Source: Ipomoea triloba | Taxonomy: Eukaryota > Streptophyta > Magnoliopsida > Solanales > Convolvulaceae | Direction: 5' to 3' | Assembly (NCBI RefSeq): GCF_003576645.1 | Contig: NC_044923.1 | Span: forward strand, 3,478,257-3,542,256 | Length of the DNA stretch: 64,000 bases | Part shown: positions 1 to 11,750 of the stretch, in pieces | Layout: each line of letters starts with the position of its first letter | Position numbering within the stretch: position 1 is the first letter of the stretch | The notes under the pieces: generated by a model | Told to the model about the DNA's origin: nothing | Seen by the model: only the letters and a program-made list of their open reading frames with translations | Databases searched by the model: none | Translations under genes and position numbers: made by a program

Positions 1-1143
1 TGCTGTTCTTAAGTGCTCGTTCAATTTCACAGGCCTATATTACTAGACAATTCCTAGTTAATCTTATGCAAGTAGGTTCGATAAAATTTTACCGTGTGGA
101 TATGTATATGATTCAAGAAGCGAAAATTAGGTAAATGTTAAGTCCTCGTCTATTGCTGCAGGATGGAAAGGGAATGCCAGAAGGTCCAGTTATTATATCT
201 CCTGATGGACTTTTTCCTTCTTTATTTCGAGAAGGTCACTTAAAGCATTCTGTCTGTCCATTTTTGTAATTTTAAATGTTTATAGTCGCGTAAATTCTCA
301 TTTGAGTTCTTCCAGAAGAAGGCAAGAATAACAACTTTGTCGAGTTAATTTTCCATGTATACTAACATCTTGTGGTGTCTACCTTCTCTAGTGGTACGAA
401 GAGCCCCACATGAATTCAAAATTTCGTGCTTGGAGGTCAGTTAATTACTTCATCGGTGTTTCCCTAATTTGATTTTAAGGTTCCTTCAGATTTCTGTAGA
501 TTGGCAGACAATTATATCGTTTCTATCCACTTTGCAGGATATTAAGGCGCTGTTTCCTCCTGATAGGAACCCCTTTTATGCCGGTTTTGGGAACAGAGAT
601 ACCGATGAGATTAGCTACCTTAAGGTCGGAATCCCCAAGGGAAAAATTTTCATCATTAACCCAAAGGTACATAATTAAATATCTCTATATCTTCCTTCTA
701 TCGAGTTGCTCGAGACTGTTTGACAATGGTGTCAAAATACAATACAGGGCGAAATTGTAATGAACCGACATATCACCAACACGAAATCATATACGTCCCT
801 TCAAGCTCTCGTGAGTGGCATGTTTCCTGACTTTACCTCATCAGAGCAGGTCGGTTATTTCAAAATTTTCTCGACAAATGACTGCTGGTTTTGTTATCAT
901 TTGAGTTTGGAGAATACGACCATACGGGCATGATTTTGTATGTTGTATCTTGAATTCATAGTTGCATATAATCACTCAAAATACTTAGGGAGAAACTAGA
1001 AACTAGAAACGTTGAATATCTATGAGTACTTGGGCGTCTAAATTATTGTCCGCTGATTTGTTGAATGCATCTCTGATTTGCAGCAAGAGGATTTTAACTC
1101 GTGGAACTTCTGGAAACTTCCACCTCCCCCAATTCGTCGTTGA
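1..1143 (+). CDS. PAH: Lipin-type phosphatidate phosphatase (PAH), C-terminal part
   Basis: This is the 3' end of a plant lipin, a Mg2+-dependent phosphatidate phosphatase that makes diacylglycerol from phosphatidic acid in membrane and storage-lipid synthesis. Six exons can be joined in frame with GT-AG borders: 1-71, 162-234, 392-435, 538-666, 748-849 and 1084-1143 (TGA). They encode the end of the LNS2 (HAD-like) domain. Recognisable blocks are [29 protein letters not shown]-like text (here [17 protein letters not shown]), [39 protein letters not shown] and the terminal [12 protein letters not shown]. The catalytic DxDxT motif and everything before it lie left of the window, so the gene is cut by the window edge and not broken. 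Exon phases are consistent throughout. The family assignment is firm; which paralogue (PAH1 or PAH2) cannot be decided. The 3' UTR probably runs to about 1500. Confidence 0.95.
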
Positions 1144-1680
1144 CACGAAGCTCGTGGAGTTTCAGCGTTCTTTGAGATTGAAGAGAGCGGTTCCAGGTTA
1201 TACTCGAGCTTTATTCTAATCTCACTTGAATCAGATTGTACAGACAGCCGAGAACACAGTGCAAAAATAAGGCTAAGAAATCCTCACTCGAAATCGCAGA
1301 GCAGAAAACTGGTTAAGCCGCCTGTGCAGGGAACAGATCGAGTCTCGTTGAATGGATAATTATTTGGTAGAAAACGCGATTCGATTCGCGTTTCAAGTCG
1401 CCATCCGTTTAGTGTTTATGTACATTAGATAAGTCCACTAAACCTCGTGGCTTCAACTACATAGATAGCTTTGTTTTACATGTATAGTTCTGGTTTACAT
1501 TAGTATAGTTGTAGGAATATATCCCATTTAAGGATAATAATTTGATAAATTGTTTTGTTGGCAATAATACATGTTGATCAAGTTGTTTTCTTGGAAGTAA
1601 TAATACATCTGTATAATTGTTAGTTCAACAATAACACCAGTGATTAACTTATTTTGATTACTGTCATTTGTGCTCTAGTT

Positions 1681-2172
1681 AAGAGATTGATGCATCGCGA
1701 GCAAGAAAGAGTTTTATTAGTTAAAATTTAATACAACTATAAGCTATTGAACAGCAAAGTACTTATAGCTGAGGCTGTGTGCATATTTTACGAGTCGAGA
1801 CATCTCTTCCTCGTCATCAATAAAACCGTTACGGTCGGAATCTGCCCGGCGGAGTGCTCGTCTAGCTCGCCACCCGGGCAGCGTCGACCCTAACTCGTCA
1901 AACGCTTTCTCGATCTCTTTCTTGCTAAGAGATTGATGCATGGCGAGAAAGAGCTTTATTAGTTAAAGTTTAATACAACTATAAGATATCGAACAACAAA
2001 TTACTTATAGCTGAGGCTGTGTGCATATTTTACGAGTCGAACCATCTCTTCCTCGTCGTCGATAAAACCGTTACGGTCGGAATCTGCACGACGGAGTGCT
2101 CGTCTAGCTCGCCACCCGGGCACCGTCGACCCTAACTCGTCAAACGCTTTCTCGATCTCTTTCTTGCTAAGG
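1681..2172. repeat. 246-bp tandem duplication of the 3' part of an EF-hand gene
   Basis: Two adjacent direct copies (1681-1926 and 1927 to about 2171) cover the last two thirds of the EF-hand gene and its 3' flank. Both begin with AAGAGATTGATGCAT and end at CTTGCT. The only shared bases at the junction are a few (AAG), which suggests a microhomology-mediated or replication-slippage duplication. The copies differ at roughly a dozen sites, so the event is not brand new. The left copy lacks the gene start; the right copy belongs to the complete gene. Confidence 0.9.
1744..1941 (-). pseudogene. Truncated tandem copy of the EF-hand gene
   Basis: This minus-strand reading frame repeats the last ~60 residues of the neighbouring EF-hand protein (from SLSKKEIEKAF onward) but has no promoter or N-terminal exon of its own. 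The first calcium loop is missing its first half, while the second loop, DSDRNGFIDDEE, is intact. The original stop codon is changed (TAA to a Tyr codon), so the frame continues for a few extra residues (YFAVQ). A chance ATG (CATGCATCAA context) precedes it. It arose by the 246-bp tandem duplication and is most simply a dead gene fragment; it could also act as an alternative 3' end of the upstream gene's transcript. Confidence 0.75.
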
Positions 2173-2276
2173 GAAGCATCGCGATTGGCGTCGTGGTTGT
2201 TGAACAATTTCCTCAGTTGTTCCTCCGATGGAGGTTGGCAACATGGACACCTTACACTATGGCTCCTACTAGCCAT
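2001..2276 (-). CDS. Small two-EF-hand calcium-binding protein
   Basis: This single-exon gene encodes a 91-residue protein starting at the ATG of MASRSHSVRCPCC. Two EF-hand loops are visible: DANRDASLSKKE (about residues 29-40) and DSDRNGFIDDEE (about 65-76). Both have acidic or oxygen-bearing residues at positions 1, 3, 5 and 9 and Glu at 12, so both should bind Ca2+. The protein is the size of small plant calmodulin-like or polcalcin-type sensors and has a cysteine pair (CPCC) near the N terminus. No signal peptide or membrane segment is seen. A frame extension to a TTG codon just upstream is not needed, because the ATG is a normal plant start. A TATA-like tract lies about 85 bp upstream. 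The exact partner or process is unknown. Confidence 0.85.
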   Translation of the reverse strand: MASRSHSVRCPCCQPPSEEQLRKLFNNHDANRDASLSKKEIEKAFDELGSTVPGWRARRALRRADSDRNGFIDDEEEMVRLVKYAHSLSYK

Positions 2277-2358
2277 CAAAGATTTGAACAGTACAACGTT
2301 GATTGTCTTTAGACTTTTGTGTGTTATAAAATCGATATACTACTTAAGAGAGTAAATG

Positions 2359-2367
2359 TATATATAT
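2359..2367 (-). promoter_or_regulatory. Probable TATA box of the EF-hand gene
   Basis: An alternating TATATATA tract about 85 bp upstream of the ATG on the minus strand is in a suitable place for a core promoter. The same kind of tract is common in this AT-rich spacer, so the call is tentative. Confidence 0.35.
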
Positions 2368-2852
2368 GCCCACAAAGGTGATTCTTTTACTTTGAACAAT
2401 GCTATATTCCAATAAAGTTATATTAATTCAATAAAATTTGATATAAATAATTGGAAAAAAGTAGTATTTTTTGTTTCTCGTATTTGCATTAGATTCCAAT
2501 TTTCCAATAACTTATTGTTGTATGAGAATGGAATCAGATGCATAAATAACGATGTATTTATATTGGACGTTGCTGCTTAATTACGTCATTGCCTGCGCTT
2601 CAGGGTGAATATAAAGTAACTACAAAATTTCAAGTTAGACTTCTGAAGTTGTTTATTGATTTTTCTTTTTTAAATTTTAAACTGATTAATTATAGACAAT
2701 TTAAATTTTTTTTTTTTTGTGATCTTTTATCAACTAAAGTGCACATTCAAATAACCATTATGGCCTTTTTTCGTAAATTGAAAGTATAATAAGTTGACTT
2801 GTGGTAATAATGCGAAGATGATAACACAGCATATATGTTCGAATATGTATGC

Positions 2853-3080
2853 AGTATATATATGCCTTTAACCCAGTGGGGTAGTTCAAGTAGCAAGTGA
2901 GCTCTTTTTGTGGGGAGGAATTTCGGGAGAACTCGGGTTCAATTCCCACAAGTGACGATTCCCCCTGGGCCAGTTCCCGTGCCTCCTGGAGCGAACGTGG
3001 GTGGACCCCGAACCGTTAAACGAACGGAGAGAAAGACCCTGTAAATTTACCAAAAAAAAAAAAAGTATATATATGCCTTT
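2853..3080 (+). mobile_element. tRNA-derived SINE with perfect 17-bp target-site duplications
   Basis: A ~195-bp element (2870-3063) is flanked by the identical 17-bp sequence AGTATATATATGCCTTT at 2853-2869 and 3064-3080. It ends in an A tract of about 13 (3052-3064), which overlaps the first base of the right duplication. Internally it has a perfect RNA polymerase III B box GGTTCAATTCC (2936-2946) and an A-box-like TAGTTCAAGTAG (2882-2893, one mismatch to consensus). It encodes no protein and would depend on LINE enzymes for movement. The perfect duplications imply a fairly recent insertion. Confidence 0.85.
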
Positions 3081-6048
3081 GGAATTTATTCATTGCCGCC
3101 ACTAGGAAGCAATTTGGAGTTTCTAGAATCACAAATGGGTGGGTTTAATTGGGTATGTGCATGAAGAGGTAAATAAATGTGCATATTAGATAACATTCAG
3201 CTGCATAATAAAGACATTTAGTTGATCTTCAGGTACTTCAACTTGGATTTTTTTTATTTTTTTTTCCTTTGGGATCGGAGTATGAAATTTGCATGAATGT
3301 GACGAAAAATGAATTAAAAATCTTACTTTTCTTTTAAAAAATCTCACATTTGCTTGAGGTATTAATATATATATATATATATAGGAGGTTGTTGGTTCGA
3401 GTCTCAGTAGAGGCGATGGCAGCTGGCCGGATAGAGGTGCACACATGTTGTCTCACGTGTGCGGGCTTTGATGGGCTCCAAGCAACACGTGGACCAGATA
3501 CCAAATTGAAGCATGCATGTACTCCATCTCAACTAAAAGCCTAAACTTATAGTTGGACTGCACATTTATGTTTATATTATATTTATGCTCAACAGTATTG
3601 AGAACGTACGTGGTGAGTGGTGACCGGCCTCAAACTTGATTGAAACTTCATGCGTGCGTGTCACCATGGATGAAAGCATGCAAGCGGAAACAATTTGGGA
3701 TTTTTGGTACAAAGATAGGGTTTAATTAAAGTATAGGTATATAGCATTGAGGGATTAATATAATATTACCCATCAAAGAAGATTTTGGTGGAAAATTGCG
3801 AATCAAGTTGAAAAATATGTTCCGCTTTAATTAAAACTTTAAATTTATAATAAATTGTGTTTTTAATTGAAAACTTCCAATAACTTTGTCAAAGCTCCAC
3901 CCGCAATAAACCATAATCTCTAAATTAAATAATTATTATATTATTATTATTATTTTTAGTAATTATTATATGAAAAGGTTTAACAATAATGTTCAACGAG
4001 CTAGGTACAAACCACTCATTGCTGAATTTCAACAAAAATATACACGACAGAGTTGCATGAAAACGTGGAGCTAAGGCAGGCGTGCTGCGCTGTGGTTAGA
4101 GATATATAATAACTTAATAAATATAATCCTGCTAAAAATGATGAACTTCATCATCATCATCATATCATCAAGTCAACTATTCATTGTTATGTATGAAATC
4201 GTGAATAGCACTTGCAAACAACGACTTATACATTTGGAATAAATAATCACGCTTTTTTAGTTAAGTTCGTTGCACGGAATCTAGCTTCTTAGTATTATTT
4301 TTTATATATATAATTTATATACTATTATACAAGAGTGAAGTTTACCTAGTGCACACACTCAAATAGTAAATGCGAATTCTCATTGTCATTAAAACACACC
4401 CACAAAAAAAAAACTCACATTTTGCAATTGATGATTATATAAACTAAATCGATCTGTGGTTGTTAACATTTGATTTGGATTAATTTTTATTCCAGAAAGT
4501 TAGTAACATAAATTATTTTTTTATTATTTTATTTTATTTTATTTTTTCATATGGTACAAACTCAAATTCAATCTATGATGAAATCGCACACCGGCTTCAC
4601 AATAAATTTTGGAGTCGTCGTACTACGTTATGGTCAAACCTAGTTTATTAAGCTAATGTTTGTGATGGAATTAGGGCATTGGTTTGAGTGTTACGTTATA
4701 CTATTGGTGCTCTCATTGATGGACTGGTGTGTGACAGAAAATAACTACTTGAAAGGGAGTTACTTGGTGCTTGATATGGTTCAAAGGGAACCAAAAAGAG
4801 TTCAAAATAAAATTGTGAAAGCTATATATCTAGAGTAAGAACCTTTCGCTCATTTGGTATTAACCTAGCGAAGGAGATAGACCTTGAAAGTTAAAGGCCA
4901 GGCTACTTGGTGCTGAGAAGTATTCGAAGAGTGAGCTAGTATGAAATATCGACTTCTCAAAAGTGAGTAACGATATAATCCTGCATCGAATCTAAAAAAA
5001 AAAAACATAACTATTAAATTCATTTTTATGATGAAATTAGGAGCTTGGTTTGAGTGATTTACCATCTCTCCCAACAAAAATATTACATAGAAATAATTAT
5101 GATAAGAATTGAAGATATGTGCAGTCTATGTCTAGATATTCACTTCTTTTTCTTGAGTATATTTTATTAAAATTGTGATATCAGAATTTAATTAATTAAT
5201 TATAATATATCATTCTTTTCTTTGTCACGCGTAGTAGCTTCACATCCAAGATGTCAAATAGCCATCCTAGCTTGAGTATTGGTGTATATAGACAAACTAC
5301 ATTTTCAAAATAATTATATTATTTATTTAATCTTTTCATGGAGCGACAAGTTAGCCTTCACTTGATCTGCCTCTTTAATCACGTCGCCAAGTTTATATTT
5401 ATAAAAAAAAAAAAAATCATCTTTATGTACATAATAACTAACAAACCACACAAAAAAAAATAAATCATAATAAAATCTTGCACAACGGCTTAACAGAAAA
5501 GGTATTGACAAAAATTAAACTTTTAACATTTTGCGACGAGAATCATGTTTCACATATTTAGTCTGTTTCGAGGCTAGTGCGGGCACATTCGCAAACTCTT
5601 GATTACTGATTTTGTGTAAGGATTCATGTGTCCGCATAACCAAGTTGATAAAATTTTAAAAGTTTGATCACTAGAAAGTGATCAAAAACCTAAAATTTAT
5701 GATTGAAATATGTGTTTTCTACTACGACGATTCAAAATATTATTTACAACTTTTTTTTGAATACATATTATTTACAACTTTAATGTTTCTATTTTTTATT
5801 TTTACATAATGCAATAATATATGCATACTTCAAAATAAGATAACAGACTTGAATGCAACTTCTCCATAACGACTTTTCTCTCAATATAATTATCCATTCT
5901 TTAAGTACAAATATTGTTGTACGCCTCCAACCACTACGACCCACAAATCCCTTTTTAAAAAACCTCAATTATCTTCTTAATCAATTAACCATTATAGTTT
6001 GTATTAATTAAGATCATTAGGTAAAGTATAGAAGCATTCACACACAAA
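3081..6048. other. AT-rich intergenic spacer
   Basis: No gene is supported here. The stretch contains an (AT)n run at 3365-3383, immediately followed by a B-box-like GGTTCGAGTCT (about 3394) that may belong to a 5'-truncated SINE. It also has a TCATCATCATCA run near 4150. Two similar stretches near 4653 and 5029 (both TGATGRAATTAGG followed by TTGGTTTGAGTG) suggest an old dispersed repeat. Short open frames here lack protein-like composition. Confidence 0.6.
3365..3383. repeat. (AT)n microsatellite
   Basis: About nine AT dinucleotides in a row; it borders a tRNA-like B-box fragment on its right. Confidence 0.9.
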
Positions 6049-6056
6049 TATATATA
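6049..6056 (+). promoter_or_regulatory. Probable TATA box of the GT8 gene
   Basis: TATATATA followed by GCAG lies 68 bp before the ATG at 6124, a normal spacing for a plant core promoter with a short 5' leader. Confidence 0.5.
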
Positions 6057-6123
6057 GCAGCCAGCTATCAAAAGATATAGCCAGGGCAACACTTAAATTT
6101 GCTCTTAAGAAGAAGAATTGAAG

Positions 6124-9100
6124 ATGATGATAATAAAGGCTTCTCCTTCAAAAGCTTTAGTTGTCCGGATCAACTTGGTTTTCTTTGGGCTTTTCGTGAT
6201 TGTCTATGCCACTCTCCTCTTCAGAAATTTTCCTTCCGTTGCTCTTAATTGCCCTCCAAAGGTGAGGTGAGACTAATTTAATCAAATCTATCATTTGAAT
6301 TGGTTTTTCATTGCTCATTTTTCTTTCATATCTATGCCTTTTTTGAGTGACTGGACATCTGTAGCCAGTACCTAGCTAAACCCTAGCTTGTCTGGCTGTC
6401 TTGTGATCCCAGCGAGGGTGTTTACTAGATAAATCCTAGCATGTTTGTCTGTCTTGTGATCCTAACTAGGGTGTGTACTAAATAAATCTTAGTCTGTCTG
6501 ACTGTCTTGTGATCCTAGCAGGCAAGTAAAAGACTATCTTATAATCTTAATTGACAAAGGTCCACAAAGAAATAAACCAATTTAAACTAATAGGTCACTC
6601 TAACTGGTCGTCTACTAATCTGACCAATTTACTTGTATTGTCTCCAAATAATCTATACCTTTTGGTTGTACCGAGTATTATCAGCTCTAGTTCTTATAGT
6701 ACACGATACAATTTAAAAAGATAGAGCTAATAATTAAGTTCATGTTGTTTGACTAGTAGACAGAAGATGGGTTGCGTAGGAGGGCGGTGTTGGGAGAGCT
6801 CCGGGAAGAAGGGTCAACGGCGGAGCGGCGGAGGAGGGCGGCGGCGATGAAGCGGGAGAAGCCGAGTTTCTTGAACGAGATAGCAGCAGGGGGATCAGGG
6901 ATGAAGATAGGGATGGTGAACATGGAGGACGAGGATGTCGGAGAATGGAATCTCCACGGGGAGACAATAATAACCGTCCGGTACGAGAAAGTATCGGAGA
7001 ATCTAGAATGGAAACGCCTGTTCCCGGAGTGGATCGACGAGGAGGAAGAAACCGCCGCCGGGAAGCCGTCGTGCCCCGAGATTCCAATGCCGGAGATGGC
7101 AGATTATCCGTACATGGACCTTATAGTGGCCAAATTGCCATGCAACGGAACGGGGAGAAATGTTTTCCGGCTGCAAATTCATTTGATCGCCGCGAATTTA
7201 GCGGCGGCGAGAGGGCGGAGGGATTGGTACGAGAAAACGAAGGTTTTGTTGTTGAGCAAATGCCGGCCAATGGTGGAGTTGTTTAGGTGTAAGGAGTTGA
7301 AGAAACGAGAAAATGATTGGTGGTACTTTGAGGTTGACATACTCAAATTGTCCCAAAAAGTTTCTTTGCCTATTGGTTCTTGCAATTTGGCCCTGCCTCT
7401 ATGGGGAAAAGGTATCTTCATTTTCTTTAATTTGCTCAATCAAATCTCTCATTAACCTTTTTTGAATAACTTATTGAGATATTGAGGTTTCAAGAGTTCC
7501 ATGACATTTTTATTATTGGTGCATGACTATGAAAATTATCATGATAGATGTATAATTTTTATGTTTTGAGCCACTTTTGACCATTTTGATGAGAATTTGG
7601 TGAAATCCCACCAGATTTTGTTACATACTACTTACTAGTAACCAAAATTTTTAGATAATTTGTTAGTTTATTCACAAGACATCATTCTTGCATAAAGTTA
7701 GTGTGATTTTTGTCTATAAACTTTGATAGCGGGATTTCACTGGATTCTTGAATAAAGCTAGTGCACGCATTCTTGCATGAATGCATTCAGTAGGATTTCA
7801 CTAGATTTTTTATCAGAATGATCAACACTGTCAGTGTGGGAAAATAGAAGTTGTGCACATATAATTGCTATTTTTATAGTTACCTTATGCATCAATGATA
7901 AATATCATTAAATTTGTGACATAAAAAAAAGCTCAATTTTTGTGTATATTATTATATTTGAGGTATAAATTAAGTCTATATATAATAATGAACTTCCTTG
8001 TAACTATAGTTGGAATATTTCTAAGAGTGGGTGATGACTATAGAAAATTAAAAGCAACTAACACAAGTTACTTATGGAAGAATTTCATTTTGTCTATAAT
8101 TCTGCTAAACATAAATTATAAAATACTCCGAAAGTATGAGACATGTATAAATTTTTTTTTTTAAGAATAAACATATTCTTTTTCATATAATTAAAAATTT
8201 GGCTATCAATTTAACCATTAAAAAAAAAAAGTATGATGAATACTCTTGAAATTGCAGGTGCAAAAGGGACCAAAATTCTCATTGTTTTATGGTGGTTATA
8301 CTATATCATTATTTTTATAGTTGTTGATAGCCATTACTATCAATTTTGTTACTTAATTTTACCTAACATAATTATGAAATCATTACATTACCTAACATAA
8401 CGACCTCATGCATGTGCCTAAAATTAATCTAGTTTCTTCTCATATGTTTTAGTCAACTTTCCAAGTTCATGAGATTAAGTGTTATAGTTTCATGCAATGC
8501 ACCCAATGATAGCTTCTTCAAATGGAAAAGCTTGAGCCTTCATCACTAAGCAATTCAAAATTCAATACATGTGACTGAGTCACTAAGCAATTCAAATTCA
8601 ATATATGTGACTGAGTCAGATTTTCATCCGTAGAACGATCGAGTATTTCATAAATATTACATTTTTTATCATAAATATTATGGAGTAAAATTTTTCACAT
8701 AATTAAAAACGGGTATCATCCCATCTTATCCCTCATGATCTGTCACCTCCCAATTTGCCGCCTCCTCACCACATCTTTGCTTTTTGTTTTGTTTTGTTTT
8801 TTGTTTATATTAGTACGATGTTGATATCATTATATATGATTAATCGTCTTGATTTTTTGTTTTTGTATTTGTTTGTAGGTATGAATGAGGTTTACGATGT
8901 CTCCAACTTAGAAAACACAGCAATGGTAGCTAAAAAGGAGGCTTATGCCACAGTTCTCCACTCGTCCCAAAACTATGTTTGTGGAGCAATAACTCTAGCA
9001 CAAAGCCTCCTCCGAACCGGAACCAAACGCGACCTTATCCTCCTCTTGGACAGCACTATCCCGGAAACCAAACGCGAGGCGCTGGCCAAAGCCGGGTGGA

Positions 9101-9813
9101 AACTCCAGTTCATCAAGCGGATCCGAAACCCGAGAGCCGAGAAGAAATCCTACAACGAATACAACTACAGCAAGCTCCGATTATGGCAATTAACGGACTA
9201 CGACAAGGTAATCTTCGTCGATTCCGACGTAATCGTCCTCCGCAACATCGATTTTCTGTTCAATTTCCCGGAGATTTCGGCCGCCGGGAACGACGGCTCC
9301 ATTTTCAACTCCGGCGTGATGGTCCTGGAGCCGTCGAATTGCACTTTCCACTTGTTCATGCGACGGGCGAACGACGTCGTTTCGTACAACGGCGGCGACC
9401 AGGGTTTCCTCAACGAGATCTTCGTGTGGTGGCACCGCCTGCCCCGGCGGGTGAATTTCCTGAAGAATTTCTGGTCAAATTCGTCGGCGGAGACAACCCT
9501 AAAAAATCGCCTATTCGGGTCGGACCCTCCGGAGCTTTACGCCATACATTATCTGGGCGTCAAGCCGTGGCTCTGTTACAGGGATTACGATTGCAATTGG
9601 GACATCAGCGACCAACGCGTTTATGCTAGCGACGTGGCTCACCGGACGTGGTGGAAAGTACACGACGCCATGGATGAACGGTTGCAGAAGTTTTGCGGGT
9701 TACCCGATTCGAGAAAGATCCGGTTGGAGAAGGAAAGGAAGAAGGCTAGACTAATGGGGTTCCAAGATCAGCATTGGAAGATCAACGTCACTGACCCTAG
9801 AAGATTTAACTAA
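6124..9813 (+). CDS. GT8 xylan glucuronosyltransferase-like protein (GUX/PGSIP type)
   Basis: Three exons join in frame: 6124-6261, 6760-7411 and 8879-9813, giving 574 residues. The family adds glucuronic acid to xylan in the Golgi (older name: plant glycogenin-like starch initiation proteins). The N terminus is a type II signal anchor (about residues 13-32, RINLVFFGLFVIVYATLLF). The stem and first domain carry WKRLFPEWIDEEEE, CPEIPMPE and a VFRLQIHLIAANLA block. The GT8 catalytic part shows AYATVLHSSQNYVCGAI, YNKLR-like YNYSKLRLWQLTDYDKVIF, the metal-binding DSD at about 378-380, NSGVMVLEPS, NGGDQGFLNE and HYLGVKPW at about 487-494. All key motifs are present. The intron 1 acceptor is TAG at 6757-6759, chosen because it keeps phase 0 and avoids an in-frame stop. 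Subfamily resembles GUX4/5 but is not certain. Confidence 0.93.
6381..6522. repeat. 53-bp minisatellite in intron 1 of the GT8 gene
   Basis: Nearly three copies of a 53-bp unit sharing GTCTTGTGATCC, which begins at 6398, 6451 and 6504. Units differ by several substitutions. It lies wholly inside the intron and no coding role is seen. Confidence 0.8.
8543..8616. repeat. 37-bp tandem duplication in intron 2 of the GT8 gene
   Basis: Two copies of TCACTAAGCAATTCAA followed by TTCAATAYATGTGACTGAG, offset by 37 bp. It is an intronic duplication with no evident function. Confidence 0.8.
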
Positions 9814-10194
9814 TTTTAATTTAATAATTTTTTGCTTAATTTTCTTTTTAATTTTATTGTATAATGGCAAAATCACCTATTTAATTAATAACGTTTACAT
9901 ATCGGTTTGAACCACTTGCTCTTGTTGTGGATGTGTCTCAAGCTTACAAGCCTTTTAATGCTTGTACATTAGTATTCACAATAGTAAAATTAATGAGTTT
10001 GAACCTCAAACCTTTCATTTGAGAAGTCACAATTATATCGCTTGACCATAAGCTTTTGACAATATCCTTAAACCATTAAAACAAAATAAAACAAATAAAA
10101 TAGAAAAATAAAAATAATAACAAGTGGTCATTGGCCAAGCCTAAAGGGTTGTTTGCACACACTCACAAGGTTTTTGTTGTGTCTCTTAATACAG

Positions 10195-10450
10195 TCAAAG
10201 CAGGTCGGTCCGTCCCATTACGTTTGCCCACTGCAGGCCTAATTTCTAGCTGGCTTTTGCGGGCCAGCCCATTAGGCCAACGGGTTAGGATTCATGCATC
10301 CTTATCCCGCTTCATGCGAGTTGGTAGGTCCCGCGGACTTTTGTTTTTGTTTATATATAGGGCCTGGCCCGCTCCTTCACGGGCCATTTTTTCTAGCCCT
10401 AACTTGCCTCATCACGAGGCGGGGTGGGTCAGCCCGTAGGCTTTAGCTCA
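10195..10450. mobile_element. Possible hAT-type nonautonomous element fragment
   Basis: A GC-rich island in AT-rich DNA has repeated GCGGGCCAGCCC-, GGGCCTGGCCCGC- and GGGTCAGCCCGTAGGC-type words and ends near CACTTTGACAG. These words recall Ac-like hAT subterminal regions. No terminal inverted repeat or target duplication was delimited, so this stays a guess from composition. Confidence 0.3.
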
Positions 10451-11179
10451 CTTTGACAGTACTAGCGTCGCACACACGACTGTGTATTATTTTATTTTTA
10501 AATTGCAATATCTATATATGACCATGTTAAAAAAAATACACTTCGTAAAATATTTCTTTTGTCATTATTCAATAACCAATATTTATTGATGTGATACTCC
10601 AATAACAACTTCAATTAGTCTTTTGTTACCTTTTTGGAGGAGAACATGTTGAAGCAAAGAAGGGGAGACAATTAGTTGAGCTAGCCAAATGTTGGTGTAC
10701 CTAAATACCTAATGGTCCAACAAGGCTATATTATTTAATAATTAATTTCTTATTTGAATTATGAGTGTGGTAATTCAATAATATTATCTCACACAAAACT
10801 AAATTTCATTAATCACACAAAATCTACAAATTAAATTAAACAAATTGTAACAAATCAATCTAACACTAGGATGTGCTTGGCATGTTAGAATAAAGAATCA
10901 AACCAACACAAAATGGAATTTAAGTTGACTATAATTTCGATTATCAGTAATATCAATAATAATTTATATAATTAAATATATTATATATGATTGTATTTGG
11001 TTGTCCTCAACCCTGGAAGTCTTGAACTTTCAGGGAGAGATGGACAATTTTTTTTTTTTTTTTTGTGGTAAAATGACAGTTTTTTTTTTAAAAATAACTT
11101 TTGTTATTTTTTTTTGAAAGCTTGTTGTTGTTGTTGTTATAAGTATGGACATTTTGAACTTTATACTATTTGATGGGGT

Positions 11180-11750
11180 AAATATTTGAGCATGCGAAAT
11201 GTGGGTCGGATCGTATCTGGATCCTAGTTAAGTTATCTAGTGAGTTCAAGATGTGAGCTCGAGGTAACTGAATTGAGTTCAGATAGTCCCGAGCATATAT
11301 GTGGTTGGCGGGAATGCCAAAAGTTCCATCCCCCCAACAATCTTAAATGCAGTATTTATAGGAGAAGGAAAGAGACACATGTCGGGCTCTCGGCATGATT
11401 GACACGTGTCGTACATGCAGTCGGTAGGCTTGGGAACAACACCTTGGTGGTCACGTGTGCACAGATTCCTGACCGTCCACTAATGCAAGCTTGGGTTGGG
11501 TTTTACATATAATTCACAATACCCAAGTGGACCTACTTGGGATGATTGCGCCGACCTGAACTGATAGGGTCAGTCCGTAGACCTACAGAAACCATTACAA
11601 CCTCTGGCTAGCTTAGTTGCAGCTTTTAGGTCGGGAATGGGTAGCTTCCAGTCGACTAAAGGTCGTGAATGTCTCCTCTCGACGACTTGATCGGGTATCA
11701 AGAAGGTATGCGGATCGCAAAGGAAGGTATACCTGGAAATATTCCTTATC
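11180..11750. mobile_element. Possible solo-LTR or retroelement fragment
   Basis: A moderately GC-rich block with a TATTTATAGGAGAAGG core-promoter-like word (about 11353), dispersed ACACGTGTC and GTCACGTGTGC words, and no coding potential resembles LTR sequence. I could not find matching termini or duplications. Confidence 0.25.

Noticed and set aside
3385..3470. Possible tRNA gene or complete second SINE around GGTTCGAGTCTC
   Set aside because: There is only a B-box-like word; no A box, cloverleaf, tail or target duplication could be identified.
4656..4838. 60-codon open frame with ATG in the spacer
   Set aside because: Unremarkable composition, no conserved motif, and similarity to another noncoding stretch near 5029 suggests repeat DNA.
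6740..7087. Minus-strand 115-codon frame over the GT8 gene
   Set aside because: It is a shadow of the GC-rich, charged exon 2 and has low-complexity Ser/Pro/Arg composition.
8979..9629. Long +2 frame over the GT8 catalytic exon
   Set aside because: The overlapping frame encodes the conserved GT8 motifs, so this one is a by-product of codon bias.
10131..10439. 102-codon open frame in the GC-rich intergenic patch
   Set aside because: No protein-like features; the patch looks like transposon-derived noncoding DNA.
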